From the NCBI GenBank assembly GCA_027618475.1, contig JAQCEJ010000012.1:1-64000 (forward strand): a DNA stretch of 64,000 nt, given 5' to 3'. The notes under the pieces were generated by a model. That model saw only the letters and a list, made by a program, of their open reading frames with translations. It was not told where the DNA came from and searched no databases. The position numbers were made by a program, and so were the translations under genes. The stretch comes from Planctomycetota bacterium (lineage in GTDB: Bacteria > Planctomycetota > Planctomycetia > Planctomycetales > Planctomycetaceae). The number at the start of each line of letters is the position of its first letter. Positions within the stretch are counted from its first letter, which is position 1. Shown here one piece after another: positions 1 to 8,918 of this stretch.

Positions 1-70
1 GGTTGGGGGTTGGGGGCGAGTCAGAGGGTATACGCCCCCCATCCTGATCGTGTCTGGTTCTGGCTCTCGA

Positions 71-1021
71 CTATTCCTTCGCTGTCACTTCTCGTTCGGG
101 ATGAATCATCATCTGGGCGGTTAAACCGACGCGCAGCAGATCGTCGCGGTTGGGAACTTCGGCCCATACGCGAAACAGACTCGATGTGGGAACAACCGCT
201 TTGTCGATAAACGTCACGCGGCCTTCGAAAATCTCGTTTTCGATTTCCAGATCCACATCGGGGATATCGAGTTTCACCGAGACGGGAGTGCCGGGACGAA
301 CACGCAGTCGATCTTTAATGTTGAGATAGCCCTCCACCCGCAAGTGGTCGGTATTCATCAATTCGAGCACGGGATCTCCCTGTCGCACGGCTTCGCCTTT
401 GTGCTTGTAGATGCGCGTAACCGTCCCCGTGAAGGGGGCTTTGACATGGTAGCTGTTCAAATCGGCGAAGGCTTCGTCGCGCGAAAGTTTATTCAACATA
501 AAATCGTGCTCGGCTTTTTCGACCTGCAACTCGCCTCGTTCCATGGCCAACTTCAGCTTGTCCAGTTCGAGTTGCGTCACGGCACCTTTTTTTCTTACCT
601 CCAGCATGATTTCATATTCTTTTTTGGCAACCTCCCAGGCCTTCTCGGCATATCGGATGTCGATGTCATCCGTCGCTTTTTCTTTGGCAAGAGTATATCG
701 GGCTTGTGCCACGTCATCCTGTAACCGGGCGATGATGGCGTCCGCCTCAACTAAATCACCCTCTTTGACCGATACTTCGGCGAAGACCCCGGGCCGATCG
801 GTCGACAACACAGCGACATCAACCGGCGTAATCCGGCAGTCTTCAATAAGAATCGGGGAATCGGCGGCTTTCGAAGTTCCCTTTGTCAGCTTCGCATTCT
901 GCCCCCAGACGATCTCCGGCAATATCGTCCCGGCACACAAACACGATGTCGCAACAATCACAACAGACACGAGCCAGCGACTCACCTTCGATCGATTCGA
1001 CAACGTTGTAACTGATGGCAT
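71..1021 (-). CDS. HlyD/RND-type efflux periplasmic adaptor subunit
   Basis: Probable periplasmic adaptor (membrane fusion protein) linking an inner-membrane transporter to an outer-membrane channel. The 316-residue form starts at an ATG followed by a signal-like segment (about residues 13-40). A biotinyl-lipoyl-like half (about 65-100) is followed by a Lys/Glu-rich helical hairpin (about 100-185) and the returning lipoyl half with KAPFTGTV (194-201). A beta-barrel region follows. A longer upstream reading to position 1312 has an implausible basic composition, so the inner start is preferred. No transporter or channel gene adjoins it in the window; a partner may lie beyond the left edge, and the TolC-family gene at 37.6 kb is far away. 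Family call is confident; substrate unknown. Confidence 0.85.
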   Translation of the reverse strand: MPSVTTLSNRSKVSRWLVSVVIVATSCLCAGTILPEIVWGQNAKLTKGTSKAADSPILIEDCRITPVDVAVLSTDRPGVFAEVSVKEGDLVEADAIIARLQDDVAQARYTLAKEKATDDIDIRYAEKAWEVAKKEYEIMLEVRKKGAVTQLELDKLKLAMERGELQVEKAEHDFMLNKLSRDEAFADLNSYHVKAPFTGTVTRIYKHKGEAVRQGDPVLELMNTDHLRVEGYLNIKDRLRVRPGTPVSVKLDIPDVDLEIENEIFEGRVTFIDKAVVPTSSLFRVWAEVPNRDDLLRVGLTAQMMIHPEREVTAKE

Positions 1022-1480
1022 GGCAAAGTTCCTCGATCTGTCTATTGAACCCAAATGGCGAGGGAAAATGCATTCACATCGTCCCGAAAAACTCGCCCCC
1101 TGTGGGTCATGTCGTTGCTTGATAAGACGAATGCGGAATGAGAATAACAAAACGACTCGGTATCGATTCGACCTCCGCCTATAATGTAAGTCCGCTCTAT
1201 TTATATGCACGCGACGTTTCCACTCCAACCCGAATTCCTGTAGATTACGGTGACGGGGTGGTTTTTGTTGATAATGTCCATTTTTCCGAGGCGTATCTTG
1301 AGCGTGTCGCATCGATGATGCGGCGTGTTATTGAATTCGATGTTCTCGCCGAAGTCGGTCCAGCTATTTGTCAAAATTCGACCGAAATACCCGATAATAC
1401 TTGCCCGGCAATCCGACATTATCTCGATTCCTTCAGTTCGTTTGAAACCATTAAGTCAACTCAGAACGTAACGTCGTATC
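1022..1480. other. Divergent intergenic region, no gene seen
   Basis: Space between the minus-strand HlyD gene and the plus-strand phosphohydrolase. It holds the weak minus-strand promoter match at 1122-1150 and a perfect TATAAT at 1180-1185 on the plus strand, the latter without a recognisable -35 box. Short open frames here look random in composition. Confidence 0.5.
1122..1150 (-). promoter_or_regulatory. Possible sigma70-type promoter of the HlyD gene
   Basis: Read on the minus strand, TTGTTA (1150-1145) and TCTTAT (1127-1122) are separated by 17 bases, each matching the consensus at four of six positions. It would give a leader of about 95 bases before the ATG at 1021. Pattern only; not verified. 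Confidence 0.3.
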
Positions 1481-3607
1481 ATGTGGAATTTCGACACCGC
1501 CGCGCTGAATGTCGACGTCGTCTGTACGTGGGGATACATCGGTCCCGGCGCGGGGATGACCTTTCTCGGGTCGTTTCTGGTCTTGCTGGTTGCGTTCTTT
1601 TTGCTGCTGATCTCGATTCTCACCTGGCCGTTTCGTTTCGCCATTCTCTCGACCCGCCGGTTGCTGCGCGGCATCAAAGGGGAAACAGACCGCGTGATTG
1701 TGCTCGGTCTCGACGGACTCGACCCACAGCGCGTTCGCCGTATGATCGCGCAAGACCGCCTTCCTCATCTGAAGAAACTCGCCGACGAAGGGACGTTTAC
1801 AGATCTGGGGACCACGCTACCTCCGATCTCTCCGGTGGCATGGTCGTCGTTTCAAACGGGTGTGAACCCCGGTAAACATTGCATCTTCGATTTCCTCAAC
1901 CGCGATCTGCGAACCTATCTACCGGAGTTGTCGTCGGTCAGGATCACCGAGAAAACCGGTGGCGGATTCTGGTCGCGTTTCGGTCTCGGCGGAAGTTCGA
2001 TTCGATTGCTCCGCAAAAGTCAGCCATTCTGGAAAATACTCGGCGAGAACGGCATCTTCAGCACGATTCTCCGCGTACCGATTTCGTTTCCCCCTGAAAA
2101 GTTTTACGGGTTGTCTCTCTCAGCGATGTGCACACCCGACATTCGAGGCACTCAGGGTACATTCACGTTTTATACGACCGACCCCGACGAAACCGAACAG
2201 GCGACCGGCGGATTGTGCATACCCGTTCGGCGGGACGGCAATCGTATCGAAACCAGACTCCCCGGCCCCCCTAATCATCCCGGCAACACGCCTGAAGATT
2301 TCGAAGTCAAACTGACGATCAACATCCTCCCCGGCAAAAACAAAATCACCCTGCAAGTCGGCGACGAGAAACGTTCGCTCTCATTGAATGAAGACTCCGG
2401 CTGGGTGCGGCTGACGTATCGTTGCGGGTGGTTTACCAAAGTCCGGGCGATCTGCCGGTTTCGATTAGAATCGCTCGAACCTCATTTTCGATTATATGTC
2501 TCGCCGATTCATCTCGATCCAGAACGTCCCGCGATGCCTATTTCGCATCCGACCTATTATTCGATTTATCTCGCGAAACTGCACGATGCCTTCGCCACGC
2601 TAGGATTGGCCGAAGATACCTGGGCTCTCAACGCCGGAAAGATCGGCGAGGGCGCGTTTCTCGAACAGGCGTATGTCATTCACGACGAACGTTCGCGGAT
2701 GTTCCTCGATGCGATTCGACGCATGCCGCGCGGGTTGAGCGTCTGTGTGTTCGACGCCTCTGACCGCATTCAGCATATGTTCTCTCGGCATGATAACGTC
2801 GACCATCCCGCCAACGTCGGGAAAGACAACGTCACATACGCCAACGCCATCGACGAAATGTACGAGCGAATTGATAAGCTCGTCGGCGATGTCGTCAACG
2901 AAATTGGCGAGAATGAAGTGTTGATGGTGATCTCCGATCATGGATTCACCGATTTTCGCCGGGGTGTGAATCTCAACGTCTGGCTGAAACAGAATGGCTA
3001 TCTCGTCTTGCAGGAGGGGGTGAAGGAAGGGGAATATCTCTCGGCTGTCGATTGGTCGAAAACCAGAGCCTACTCGTTCGGCCTCAGCGGGATCTATATC
3101 AATCAAGAGGGCCGCGAAGCGAAGGGAATCGTCGCGAAAGACAAAGCCGACGTTTTACGAAAAGAACTCGCGCAAAAATTAACCGGTCTGATCGATGAAG
3201 AATCAAAGACGCAGGCGATACGCCAGGTTTACGACAGCCATATGGCATATCAAGGGCCGTATAAAGGGGATGGCCCCGATCTGATCGTCGGTTACGATAA
3301 AGGTTACCGCGCGAGTTGGGATAACGCCGTCGGCCGAACCGACGGTCCGGTGTTTCACGATAACACCCGTTACTGGAGCGGCGATCATTGCGTCGATCCG
3401 AGCCTCGTGCCGGGTGTGTTTTTCTCAAACTATAAATGGGATGACGACAACCCGGGGATTATCGATCTCGCACCGACGATCTTGAAACTGTTCGGCGTGA
3501 ACCCCCCCGGATACATGGACGGCAAGGCGATGACTCGAGTGACCGACACCATTCAATCCGAAACGAAACCAGAGGCCCCCGCGAAAGAACTGGTACCGAT
3601 GAAATGA
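1481..3607 (+). CDS. AlkP-superfamily phosphohydrolase/phosphomutase (COG3379-like), membrane-anchored
   Basis: Predicted metal-dependent phosphohydrolase of the alkaline phosphatase / nucleotide pyrophosphatase fold, 708 residues. A GPGAGMTFLG stretch and one hydrophobic helix (about 24-50) anchor the N-terminus. The fold follows: metal aspartate in VLGLDGLDP (D78), nucleophile region SPVAWSSFQTG with NPGKH (about 117-133), SDHGF (D486-H487) and SGDHCVDPS (D635-H636). These positions match the two-metal site pattern of the superfamily. The substrate cannot be told from sequence. The next gene is a homologue with a different N-terminus, so the two look like a duplicated pair, possibly one transcript. 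The start ATG lies in the only frame that keeps the membrane helix. Confidence 0.85.
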   Translation: MWNFDTAALNVDVVCTWGYIGPGAGMTFLGSFLVLLVAFFLLLISILTWPFRFAILSTRRLLRGIKGETDRVIVLGLDGLDPQRVRRMIAQDRLPHLKKLADEGTFTDLGTTLPPISPVAWSSFQTGVNPGKHCIFDFLNRDLRTYLPELSSVRITEKTGGGFWSRFGLGGSSIRLLRKSQPFWKILGENGIFSTILRVPISFPPEKFYGLSLSAMCTPDIRGTQGTFTFYTTDPDETEQATGGLCIPVRRDGNRIETRLPGPPNHPGNTPEDFEVKLTINILPGKNKITLQVGDEKRSLSLNEDSGWVRLTYRCGWFTKVRAICRFRLESLEPHFRLYVSPIHLDPERPAMPISHPTYYSIYLAKLHDAFATLGLAEDTWALNAGKIGEGAFLEQAYVIHDERSRMFLDAIRRMPRGLSVCVFDASDRIQHMFSRHDNVDHPANVGKDNVTYANAIDEMYERIDKLVGDVVNEIGENEVLMVISDHGFTDFRRGVNLNVWLKQNGYLVLQEGVKEGEYLSAVDWSKTRAYSFGLSGIYINQEGREAKGIVAKDKADVLRKELAQKLTGLIDEESKTQAIRQVYDSHMAYQGPYKGDGPDLIVGYDKGYRASWDNAVGRTDGPVFHDNTRYWSGDHCVDPSLVPGVFFSNYKWDDDNPGIIDLAPTILKLFGVNPPGYMDGKAMTRVTDTIQSETKPEAPAKELVPMK

Positions 3608-3725
3608 GGTCCGTCCCACTTCATGCGAATGCTCCGCATTCTCGATTTTTCGGGCCAAAACGATTAACGAAATATCTTCCGCCGTGCAACCACTTTCTCG
3701 CGAAGTGAGAAGCGAAAATCCAGAT

Positions 3726-5717
3726 ATGACGAACGAACCAGGACAAAGCCATTCCTTCAACCGGCGAAGATTTCTTCAAGCCGCCGGGGCGGCTGCGCTT
3801 GCCGCCGGGTGTGGACGAACGCCCCGAACGAATGACGGACCTCTCGAACGTATGATCGTTCTTGGGATCGACGGCATGGATCCCCAACTGTTGAAACAGT
3901 TCATTGCCGAAGGGCGCATGCCGAACTGCAAACGACTGATCGAACGGGGCTCGTTTCACGAACTGGCGACCAGCAATCCTCCGCAAAGTCCGGTCGCGTG
4001 GTCGAATTTCATTTCCGGGACAAATTCCGGCGGGCACGGGATCTTCGATTTCATTTCCCGCGATCCGGAAACAATGAAGCTGTTTCACTCGACCACCAAA
4101 CTGGTCTCGGGGGGTGAGCCCATTAAAGTCGGAAAGTATGTGATTCCCACCGGAGCGGGACACATCGAAAACCTGCGACACGGACCAACATTTTGGGACG
4201 AACTCGAACGCGCGGGGGTCGATTGTACCATTCTCCGTATTCCGGCAAATTTTCCTCCAACGGGTGAAGAAGCGACGTCACTCTCGGGCATGGGAACGCC
4301 CGACATCCAGGGAGGATACGGGATCTTCACCTGGTTCACCGACGACATCAAAGCGCGCAGTCGCGATGTCTCGGGGGGACGTATCGAACGCATGCCGTTC
4401 AAGAATCACATTGCCGACTGCCGATTATACGGCCCGCCGAACGAATTCCTCGCAGGCAGCCCACGCGCCGAACTTCACTTCAAAGTCTATCGCGATCCCG
4501 AACGCGACGCGGCGAAAATCGTCATCGGCGACCAGGCGATCGTTCTGCAACAGGGTGAATGGAGCGACTGGGTCGTCGTGCGATTTACGCTGCTCCCCTA
4601 CGCCGCCGAAGTTTCAGGAATCTGTCGCTTGTATCTCAAGAGCGTACACCGTCCGTTCGGGTTGTACGTTTCGCCGGTAAACATCGACCCCGCCGATCCG
4701 TCTGTGCCGATTTCGACACCTCCTGATTACTCGAAACGTCTCGTTAAAGAACTCGGCTACTTCTACACACAAGGGATGATCGAAGACACCCACGCTCTCT
4801 CACAGGGTATTCTCGACAATAACGAATATCGCGAACAGGCGATGTTCGTGCACGAAGAGCGAATGCGATTCTTCGAACACGAACTCGCACGGTTCACCGG
4901 CGGGTTTCTCTTCTTCTACTTTTCGTCGCTCGATCTCAGCTCGCATATGTTCTGGCGGACGATGGACCCTTTACATCCGCTTTACTCCGAAGAACTCGCG
5001 AAAACACAAGGTGATTTTCTCGCCGAACTCTACGGAAAAGTCGATCGGGCGATCGGGCTGGCGCTCGACCGGTTCGACAAGAACAGCTGGGTGATGGTCA
5101 TGTCCGACCACGGATTTACATCGTTCCGCCGGCAGTTCAATTTGAATTCGTGGCTGCTCGATCAGGGCTATCTGCGCACCAAGGGTCAGGCGAAACGGGA
5201 TGGTTCGACGTTGTTCGAAGGGGTCGACTGGGAACGGACTCTCGCCTATGGTGTGGGACTCAACGGCTTATACCTCAATATCAAAGGCCGTGAAGCCTAT
5301 GGCAAAGTGAATCCTGGGAACGAAGCGAACAACTTGGCAAACGAGCTCGCCACGCGATTGGAACAGGTGAAAGATCCCGACAACGACGAAGCGGTCATTC
5401 TCAAAGTCCATCGTTCACGAGAGATTTATCAAGGCCCGTATGCCGATACCGGCCCCGATTTGATCATCGGATACAACCGTTATTACCGTGCCTCGTGGGA
5501 TACGATTCTCGGCGGATTCCCGCGTGAACATGTTCTTGACAACACCGACAATTGGAGCGGCGACCACTGCATCGACCCCAGCTTCGTTCCGGGAGTTCTA
5601 TTGAGCAATCGACCCTTGCAGGGGATGTATCCCCGACTGGAAGACCTTGCTCCGACGATTCTGGCCGGGTTTGACATCAAAGCCCCCGAGGGAATGACCG
5701 GCAAAAGTCTATACTAG
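3726..5717 (+). CDS. AlkP-superfamily phosphohydrolase, Tat-exported, probable lipoprotein
   Basis: Second COG3379-like phosphohydrolase, 663 residues from the chosen ATG. The N-terminus has NRRRFLQAAGAA (twin-arginine pattern) followed by LAAGCGR, a lipobox-like cysteine, so it is probably folded before export and lipid-anchored. Catalytic landmarks repeat those of the upstream paralogue: VLGIDGMDP, SPVAWSNFISGTNSGGHGIFDF region, MSDHGF and SGDHCIDPS. An earlier in-frame ATG at 3684 would put 14 residues before the twin-arginine motif; 3726 gives a normal-length signal. It follows the first phosphohydrolase by about 120 bases. The different anchors suggest that the pair acts at different membrane faces; that is inference. 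Confidence 0.85.
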   Translation: MTNEPGQSHSFNRRRFLQAAGAAALAAGCGRTPRTNDGPLERMIVLGIDGMDPQLLKQFIAEGRMPNCKRLIERGSFHELATSNPPQSPVAWSNFISGTNSGGHGIFDFISRDPETMKLFHSTTKLVSGGEPIKVGKYVIPTGAGHIENLRHGPTFWDELERAGVDCTILRIPANFPPTGEEATSLSGMGTPDIQGGYGIFTWFTDDIKARSRDVSGGRIERMPFKNHIADCRLYGPPNEFLAGSPRAELHFKVYRDPERDAAKIVIGDQAIVLQQGEWSDWVVVRFTLLPYAAEVSGICRLYLKSVHRPFGLYVSPVNIDPADPSVPISTPPDYSKRLVKELGYFYTQGMIEDTHALSQGILDNNEYREQAMFVHEERMRFFEHELARFTGGFLFFYFSSLDLSSHMFWRTMDPLHPLYSEELAKTQGDFLAELYGKVDRAIGLALDRFDKNSWVMVMSDHGFTSFRRQFNLNSWLLDQGYLRTKGQAKRDGSTLFEGVDWERTLAYGVGLNGLYLNIKGREAYGKVNPGNEANNLANELATRLEQVKDPDNDEAVILKVHRSREIYQGPYADTGPDLIIGYNRYYRASWDTILGGFPREHVLDNTDNWSGDHCIDPSFVPGVLLSNRPLQGMYPRLEDLAPTILAGFDIKAPEGMTGKSLY

Positions 5718-5830
5718 AACTGGTTTCATAACCCGGTTTGATGCTGGCTATTGCAGGCTGATTGCGATGTTCGATAATACGATTTCATGCACTTTACCCG
5801 ATATCCGACTCTTGACTCATCGGAGTGATC

Positions 5831-6862
5831 ATGTCCGCTAAGATTCCTGTGGCACTCATCACACACGCCGGTGGCGCCCATCTTGGTGCCTACTACGCCG
5901 GACTGGCAGCCTCTGAAGACGTCGAATCGGTCGTTCTTGCTGATCCGGACGGTAACGCCGAAGGGCCGGCACGGCAACAACTCGGCGATCGCCTCAAGAA
6001 AGTCTATTCGAGTGCGGGGGAACTCTGGCAGAACGAGCACCCCAAAATGGCTCTTGTCAGCATGGAAGCGAAAGTCGCGCCCCCCTACATTGCACAGGCT
6101 CTTGAAGCCGGAGCAAATGTACTCGCCGAAAAACCGGCCTGCATTCGCATCGATGAATTCGCCGAAATCGCCAAGCTCGCCGACTCGAAGCATCTCGAAA
6201 TCATGTTGGCGTTTGCCAATCGCTTGCATCCTTCAATCATCACAGCGAAACAATTGCTCGCCGAAGGAGCACTGGGTGATCACTACGGCATGGAGATGCA
6301 TCTCATCGCCGATCAAACTCGCCTGACCCGTCCCGAGTATCACAAGCAGTGGTACGCTCACAAATCGCGCGGCGGAGGGGGACATCTCATCTGGCTGGGA
6401 ATTCACTGGCTCGATCTGGCGATGTATCTCGAAAACGCTTCGATCGTCAAAATCGCGGGCTTCATCGCAAATGTCGGAGGGCAGCCGATCGACGTTGAAG
6501 ACTCTGCTGCCGTCGCTCTGCAATTCGAGAATGGAACACTGGGCACATTGACCTCGGGATACTACCTCGACAAAGGATATCATTCTCACATCCGACTCTG
6601 GGGCTCACTCGGCTGGATGGAGCTGCAACTGACCGACGAGATGCCCCTTCGCTGGGTCAGTCGTCAAAAAGATCGGCCCGAAGGAGAACAAACAGCCAAA
6701 GCGACCGGCCCTGAAGGATACACGCCGTTCGTCCAGGCCTGCGTCAGAAGTTCGGCGGGCCTCGCCGAACCTCCGGTGACGACCGTCGATAGTCTGCGAG
6801 CACTAAAGGTCGTTTACGGAGCTTACGACGCCGCACGAACGGGAACGACTCAGGAATTGTGA
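5831..6862 (+). CDS. Gfo/Idh/MocA-family oxidoreductase
   Basis: Probable NAD(P)-dependent sugar or polyol dehydrogenase, 343 residues. The N-terminal Rossmann segment reads ITHAGGAHLGAYYAG, a variant of the usual GxGxxG loop. LAEKPACI corresponds to the EKP motif that carries the catalytic lysine region, and GGGHLIWLGIHWLD is the family's substrate-side helix with its histidine. The ATG at 5831 has GGAG five bases upstream, better than the GTG two codons earlier. No neighbour identifies the substrate. No signal peptide is evident, so cytoplasmic. Confidence 0.85.
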   Translation: MSAKIPVALITHAGGAHLGAYYAGLAASEDVESVVLADPDGNAEGPARQQLGDRLKKVYSSAGELWQNEHPKMALVSMEAKVAPPYIAQALEAGANVLAEKPACIRIDEFAEIAKLADSKHLEIMLAFANRLHPSIITAKQLLAEGALGDHYGMEMHLIADQTRLTRPEYHKQWYAHKSRGGGGHLIWLGIHWLDLAMYLENASIVKIAGFIANVGGQPIDVEDSAAVALQFENGTLGTLTSGYYLDKGYHSHIRLWGSLGWMELQLTDEMPLRWVSRQKDRPEGEQTAKATGPEGYTPFVQACVRSSAGLAEPPVTTVDSLRALKVVYGAYDAARTGTTQEL

Positions 6863-7108
6863 CGGGGTCGTGTCGACCTCATCGCGACATGGCAAAACGG
6901 GTTCGCGCCATCTTGCACCCTCGTGTTTCTCGATGATGCATCTACGGCTCGTTTGCGCGGTTTATTTTCTCGTTCCCACTTCTGTGACCCGATTTTTTGC
7001 CGCATTTCGCTCAGCTCAGTCTCGAATTTCACCGTTTCACAAACAAATTCGGAAAAAACATGAACACAAATTCATGGAAATTTCATGTCTGATCGGTATC
7101 ATTTTGAG
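6863..7108. other. Intergenic region, no gene seen
   Basis: About 380 bases separate the oxidoreductase from the peroxiredoxin. The first part holds no supported gene; near 7050-7090 there is an AT-rich stretch in which AAATTCATG and AAATTTCATG recur. The promoter at 7109-7137 lies just after. Confidence 0.5.
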
Positions 7109-7137
7109 TTGACGGATGAGAGGAGGGAGAGAATACT
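7109..7137 (+). promoter_or_regulatory. Sigma70-type promoter for the peroxiredoxin gene
   Basis: TTGACG (7109-7114, five of six consensus bases), a 17-base spacer, then AATACT (7132-7137, four of six). It is about 108 bases upstream of the ATG at 7245. Confidence 0.5.
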
Positions 7138-7244
7138 GGATCAATATTGACTGATGCATTGCGAGATAACCTTTTGGATTCAGTTCGTCACCTTCGACAT
7201 CGAACGGATAAACAATGGAATATACCTCTGTAGGAGTTGCTGCG

Positions 7245-7820
7245 ATGAAATTCACCTGGCTGAGTCTCTCGATCGCCCTGATCTCACTCTCTGCTGTCAC
7301 CACTCTTTCTGCCGGCGACTTGAATGTCGGCGACGACGCCCCCGAATTTCAAGCAATGGATGACACGGGCAAGCTCTGGAAGTCCTCCGATCACGTCGGC
7401 AAAAAAATGATTGTGGTCTACTTCTATCCCGCCGATCTCACGGGGGGTTGCACGAAACAGGCGTGTGGTTTTCGCGACGATCTGAAAACGCTCTCCGATA
7501 AAGACGTCATCGTGCTCGGAGTCAGCGGCGATTCGGTCAAGAATCATCAGCTGTTCAAAAAGGTCGAAAAGTTGAACTTCCCGCTTCTCGCCGATGAGAA
7601 AGGCGAAGTCGCCGATGCGTTCGGAGTTCCTTTCGACAAAGAAGAAAAGTCGATCGTTAAGGAAATTGCCGGAAAAGAAGAAACGCTGACGCGCGGCGGA
7701 ACAGCGAAACGCTGGACGTTTCTGATCGATATGAAGGGAAAAATCGCTCTCAAGAATACCGAAGTCAACGCCGCCGAAGACAGCAAAGCGATTCTTAAAG
7801 CCGTTGCCGACCTGAAGTAA
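7245..7820 (+). CDS. Exported peroxiredoxin, Bcp/PrxQ type
   Basis: Thiol peroxidase reducing hydroperoxides, 191 residues including a signal peptide (about 1-23, ending LSAG). The active-site block reads YPADLTGGCTKQACGFRDD: peroxidatic Cys69 and a second Cys74 five residues on, the arrangement of PrxQ-type atypical two-cysteine enzymes. The start ATG is preceded by AGGAG ten bases upstream; an earlier in-frame ATG at 7215 would break the signal. The next gene encodes another exported cysteine-containing protein, so the pair may form a periplasmic redox unit. Family assignment is firm; the reductant is unknown. Confidence 0.9.
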   Translation: MKFTWLSLSIALISLSAVTTLSAGDLNVGDDAPEFQAMDDTGKLWKSSDHVGKKMIVVYFYPADLTGGCTKQACGFRDDLKTLSDKDVIVLGVSGDSVKNHQLFKKVEKLNFPLLADEKGEVADAFGVPFDKEEKSIVKEIAGKEETLTRGGTAKRWTFLIDMKGKIALKNTEVNAAEDSKAILKAVADLK

Positions 7821-7990
7821 CCGTTGTTGAGTGACCCGAGAAGGGGGAGTTGGTCGCAATTTGCCCGCCAATCTGCGACAATTACTTTCTTCGCGAATGA
7901 GATTTGTATCGGACCACTTCAATATGAAAAATGCGGAGTACAGGATCTCCGCCCGATTGACAAAAAATGATTCTTCTGAAAGGAACAGAC

Positions 7991-8545
7991 ATGCAGAAAT
8001 TGTTGTCCATTGCTGCCGTAGGACTGCTGAGCCTCGCCGGTTATGCGGTCGTCGCCGGTGAAGCCGATTCGGGATTGAAGGTCGGAGATTCTCCGGCTGC
8101 GTTCAATGTCCTCGATTGCTCGGGACCGTCCGAAGGGACGAGCCTGTGCTATCGCTGCAAGTACGGCGCACGCCCGACCGTCGCCATCTTTACCCGCGAA
8201 ATCAACGACGACGTGGTCTCGCTTGTACAACAGATCGACGAACAGGTCGGCGAAAACCAGGATAAGAAATTGTCGGCTTTCGTCGTATTGTTGACCGACG
8301 ATCCCGATGCGAATCAGCCCAAATTGAAGAAACTGGCGACCGACAAGGGAATTAAGAACGTACCGCTGACCGTCTTCGACGGCGTGGCCGGTCCCCCCGA
8401 ATACAAGCTCGCTGAAGGCGCAGCCGTCACCGTGCTGATGTGGAACAAGTCGAACGTCAAAGTCAACAAAGGTTTCGAAGAAGCCAAGTTGAGCAAAGAT
8501 GATGTAACGACTGTCGCCAAAAACACGTCGAAAATCCTCAACTGA
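7991..8545 (+). CDS. Exported thioredoxin-like protein with CxxC motif
   Basis: 184-residue exported protein with a signal peptide (about 1-23). The mature part begins GLKVGDSPAAFNVLD like redoxins. Cys43, Cys53 and Cys56 form a cluster, with 53-56 reading CYRC, a CxxC pair. The position resembles a thioredoxin-fold active site, but the surrounding sequence is not that of a standard thioredoxin. The start is set by AAAGGAAC just upstream of the ATG. A 6-bp hairpin (7933-7952) lies between it and the peroxiredoxin, and a strong terminator follows, so the two genes probably end one unit. Role in redox handling is inferred. Confidence 0.7.
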   Translation: MQKLLSIAAVGLLSLAGYAVVAGEADSGLKVGDSPAAFNVLDCSGPSEGTSLCYRCKYGARPTVAIFTREINDDVVSLVQQIDEQVGENQDKKLSAFVVLLTDDPDANQPKLKKLATDKGIKNVPLTVFDGVAGPPEYKLAEGAAVTVLMWNKSNVKVNKGFEEAKLSKDDVTTVAKNTSKILN

Positions 8546-8572
8546 TTTTCAAGCGTTACAACAAAACGTAAG

Positions 8573-8604
8573 AACGCCGGCAACCCAACGTTGCCGGCGT
8601 TTTT
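8573..8604 (+). terminator. Rho-independent terminator after the redoxin pair
   Basis: Perfect 12-bp stem (8573-8584 with 8590-8601), a 5-base loop CCAAC and a run of five T (8600-8604), 28 bases after the stop codon. Confidence 0.9.
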
Positions 8605-8918
8605 CGTTGAGGACGGGACGACTGACCGCAAAGTTGCAGCACAGGCTTTCGCTCGCAACGAAAATACTTAATCCAGCATAATGATGGCAGAATTTCTGAA
8701 CCCCGTAGGGGTGGCCGTTAATAGCCTCTCCGAGGCTGAATGCCGGGCATGAACGCAAACCGCTTTTGTCGTCCGCAAGTTATTATTCCTTTGGGAAAGG
8801 CGTGGCCAACTCCGAAGATTGAAATGCAGCGCAATTATGATCGTCGGTCATACAGAGCCAACTGGACCCTCTGCACCAGGTGCAGTATCATCGACACATC
8901 AACTAAAGGATGCTTTCG
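8605..8918. other. Intergenic region with two small hairpins, no gene seen
   Basis: No supported gene. Two adjacent hairpins lie in it: CCCC-gta-GGGG (8701-8711) and AGCCTC-tcc-GAGGCT (8723-8737), separated by GGCCGTTAAT-like sequence. The pair could be a dispersed repeat or leader structure; nothing ties it to a known RNA family. Confidence 0.4.
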
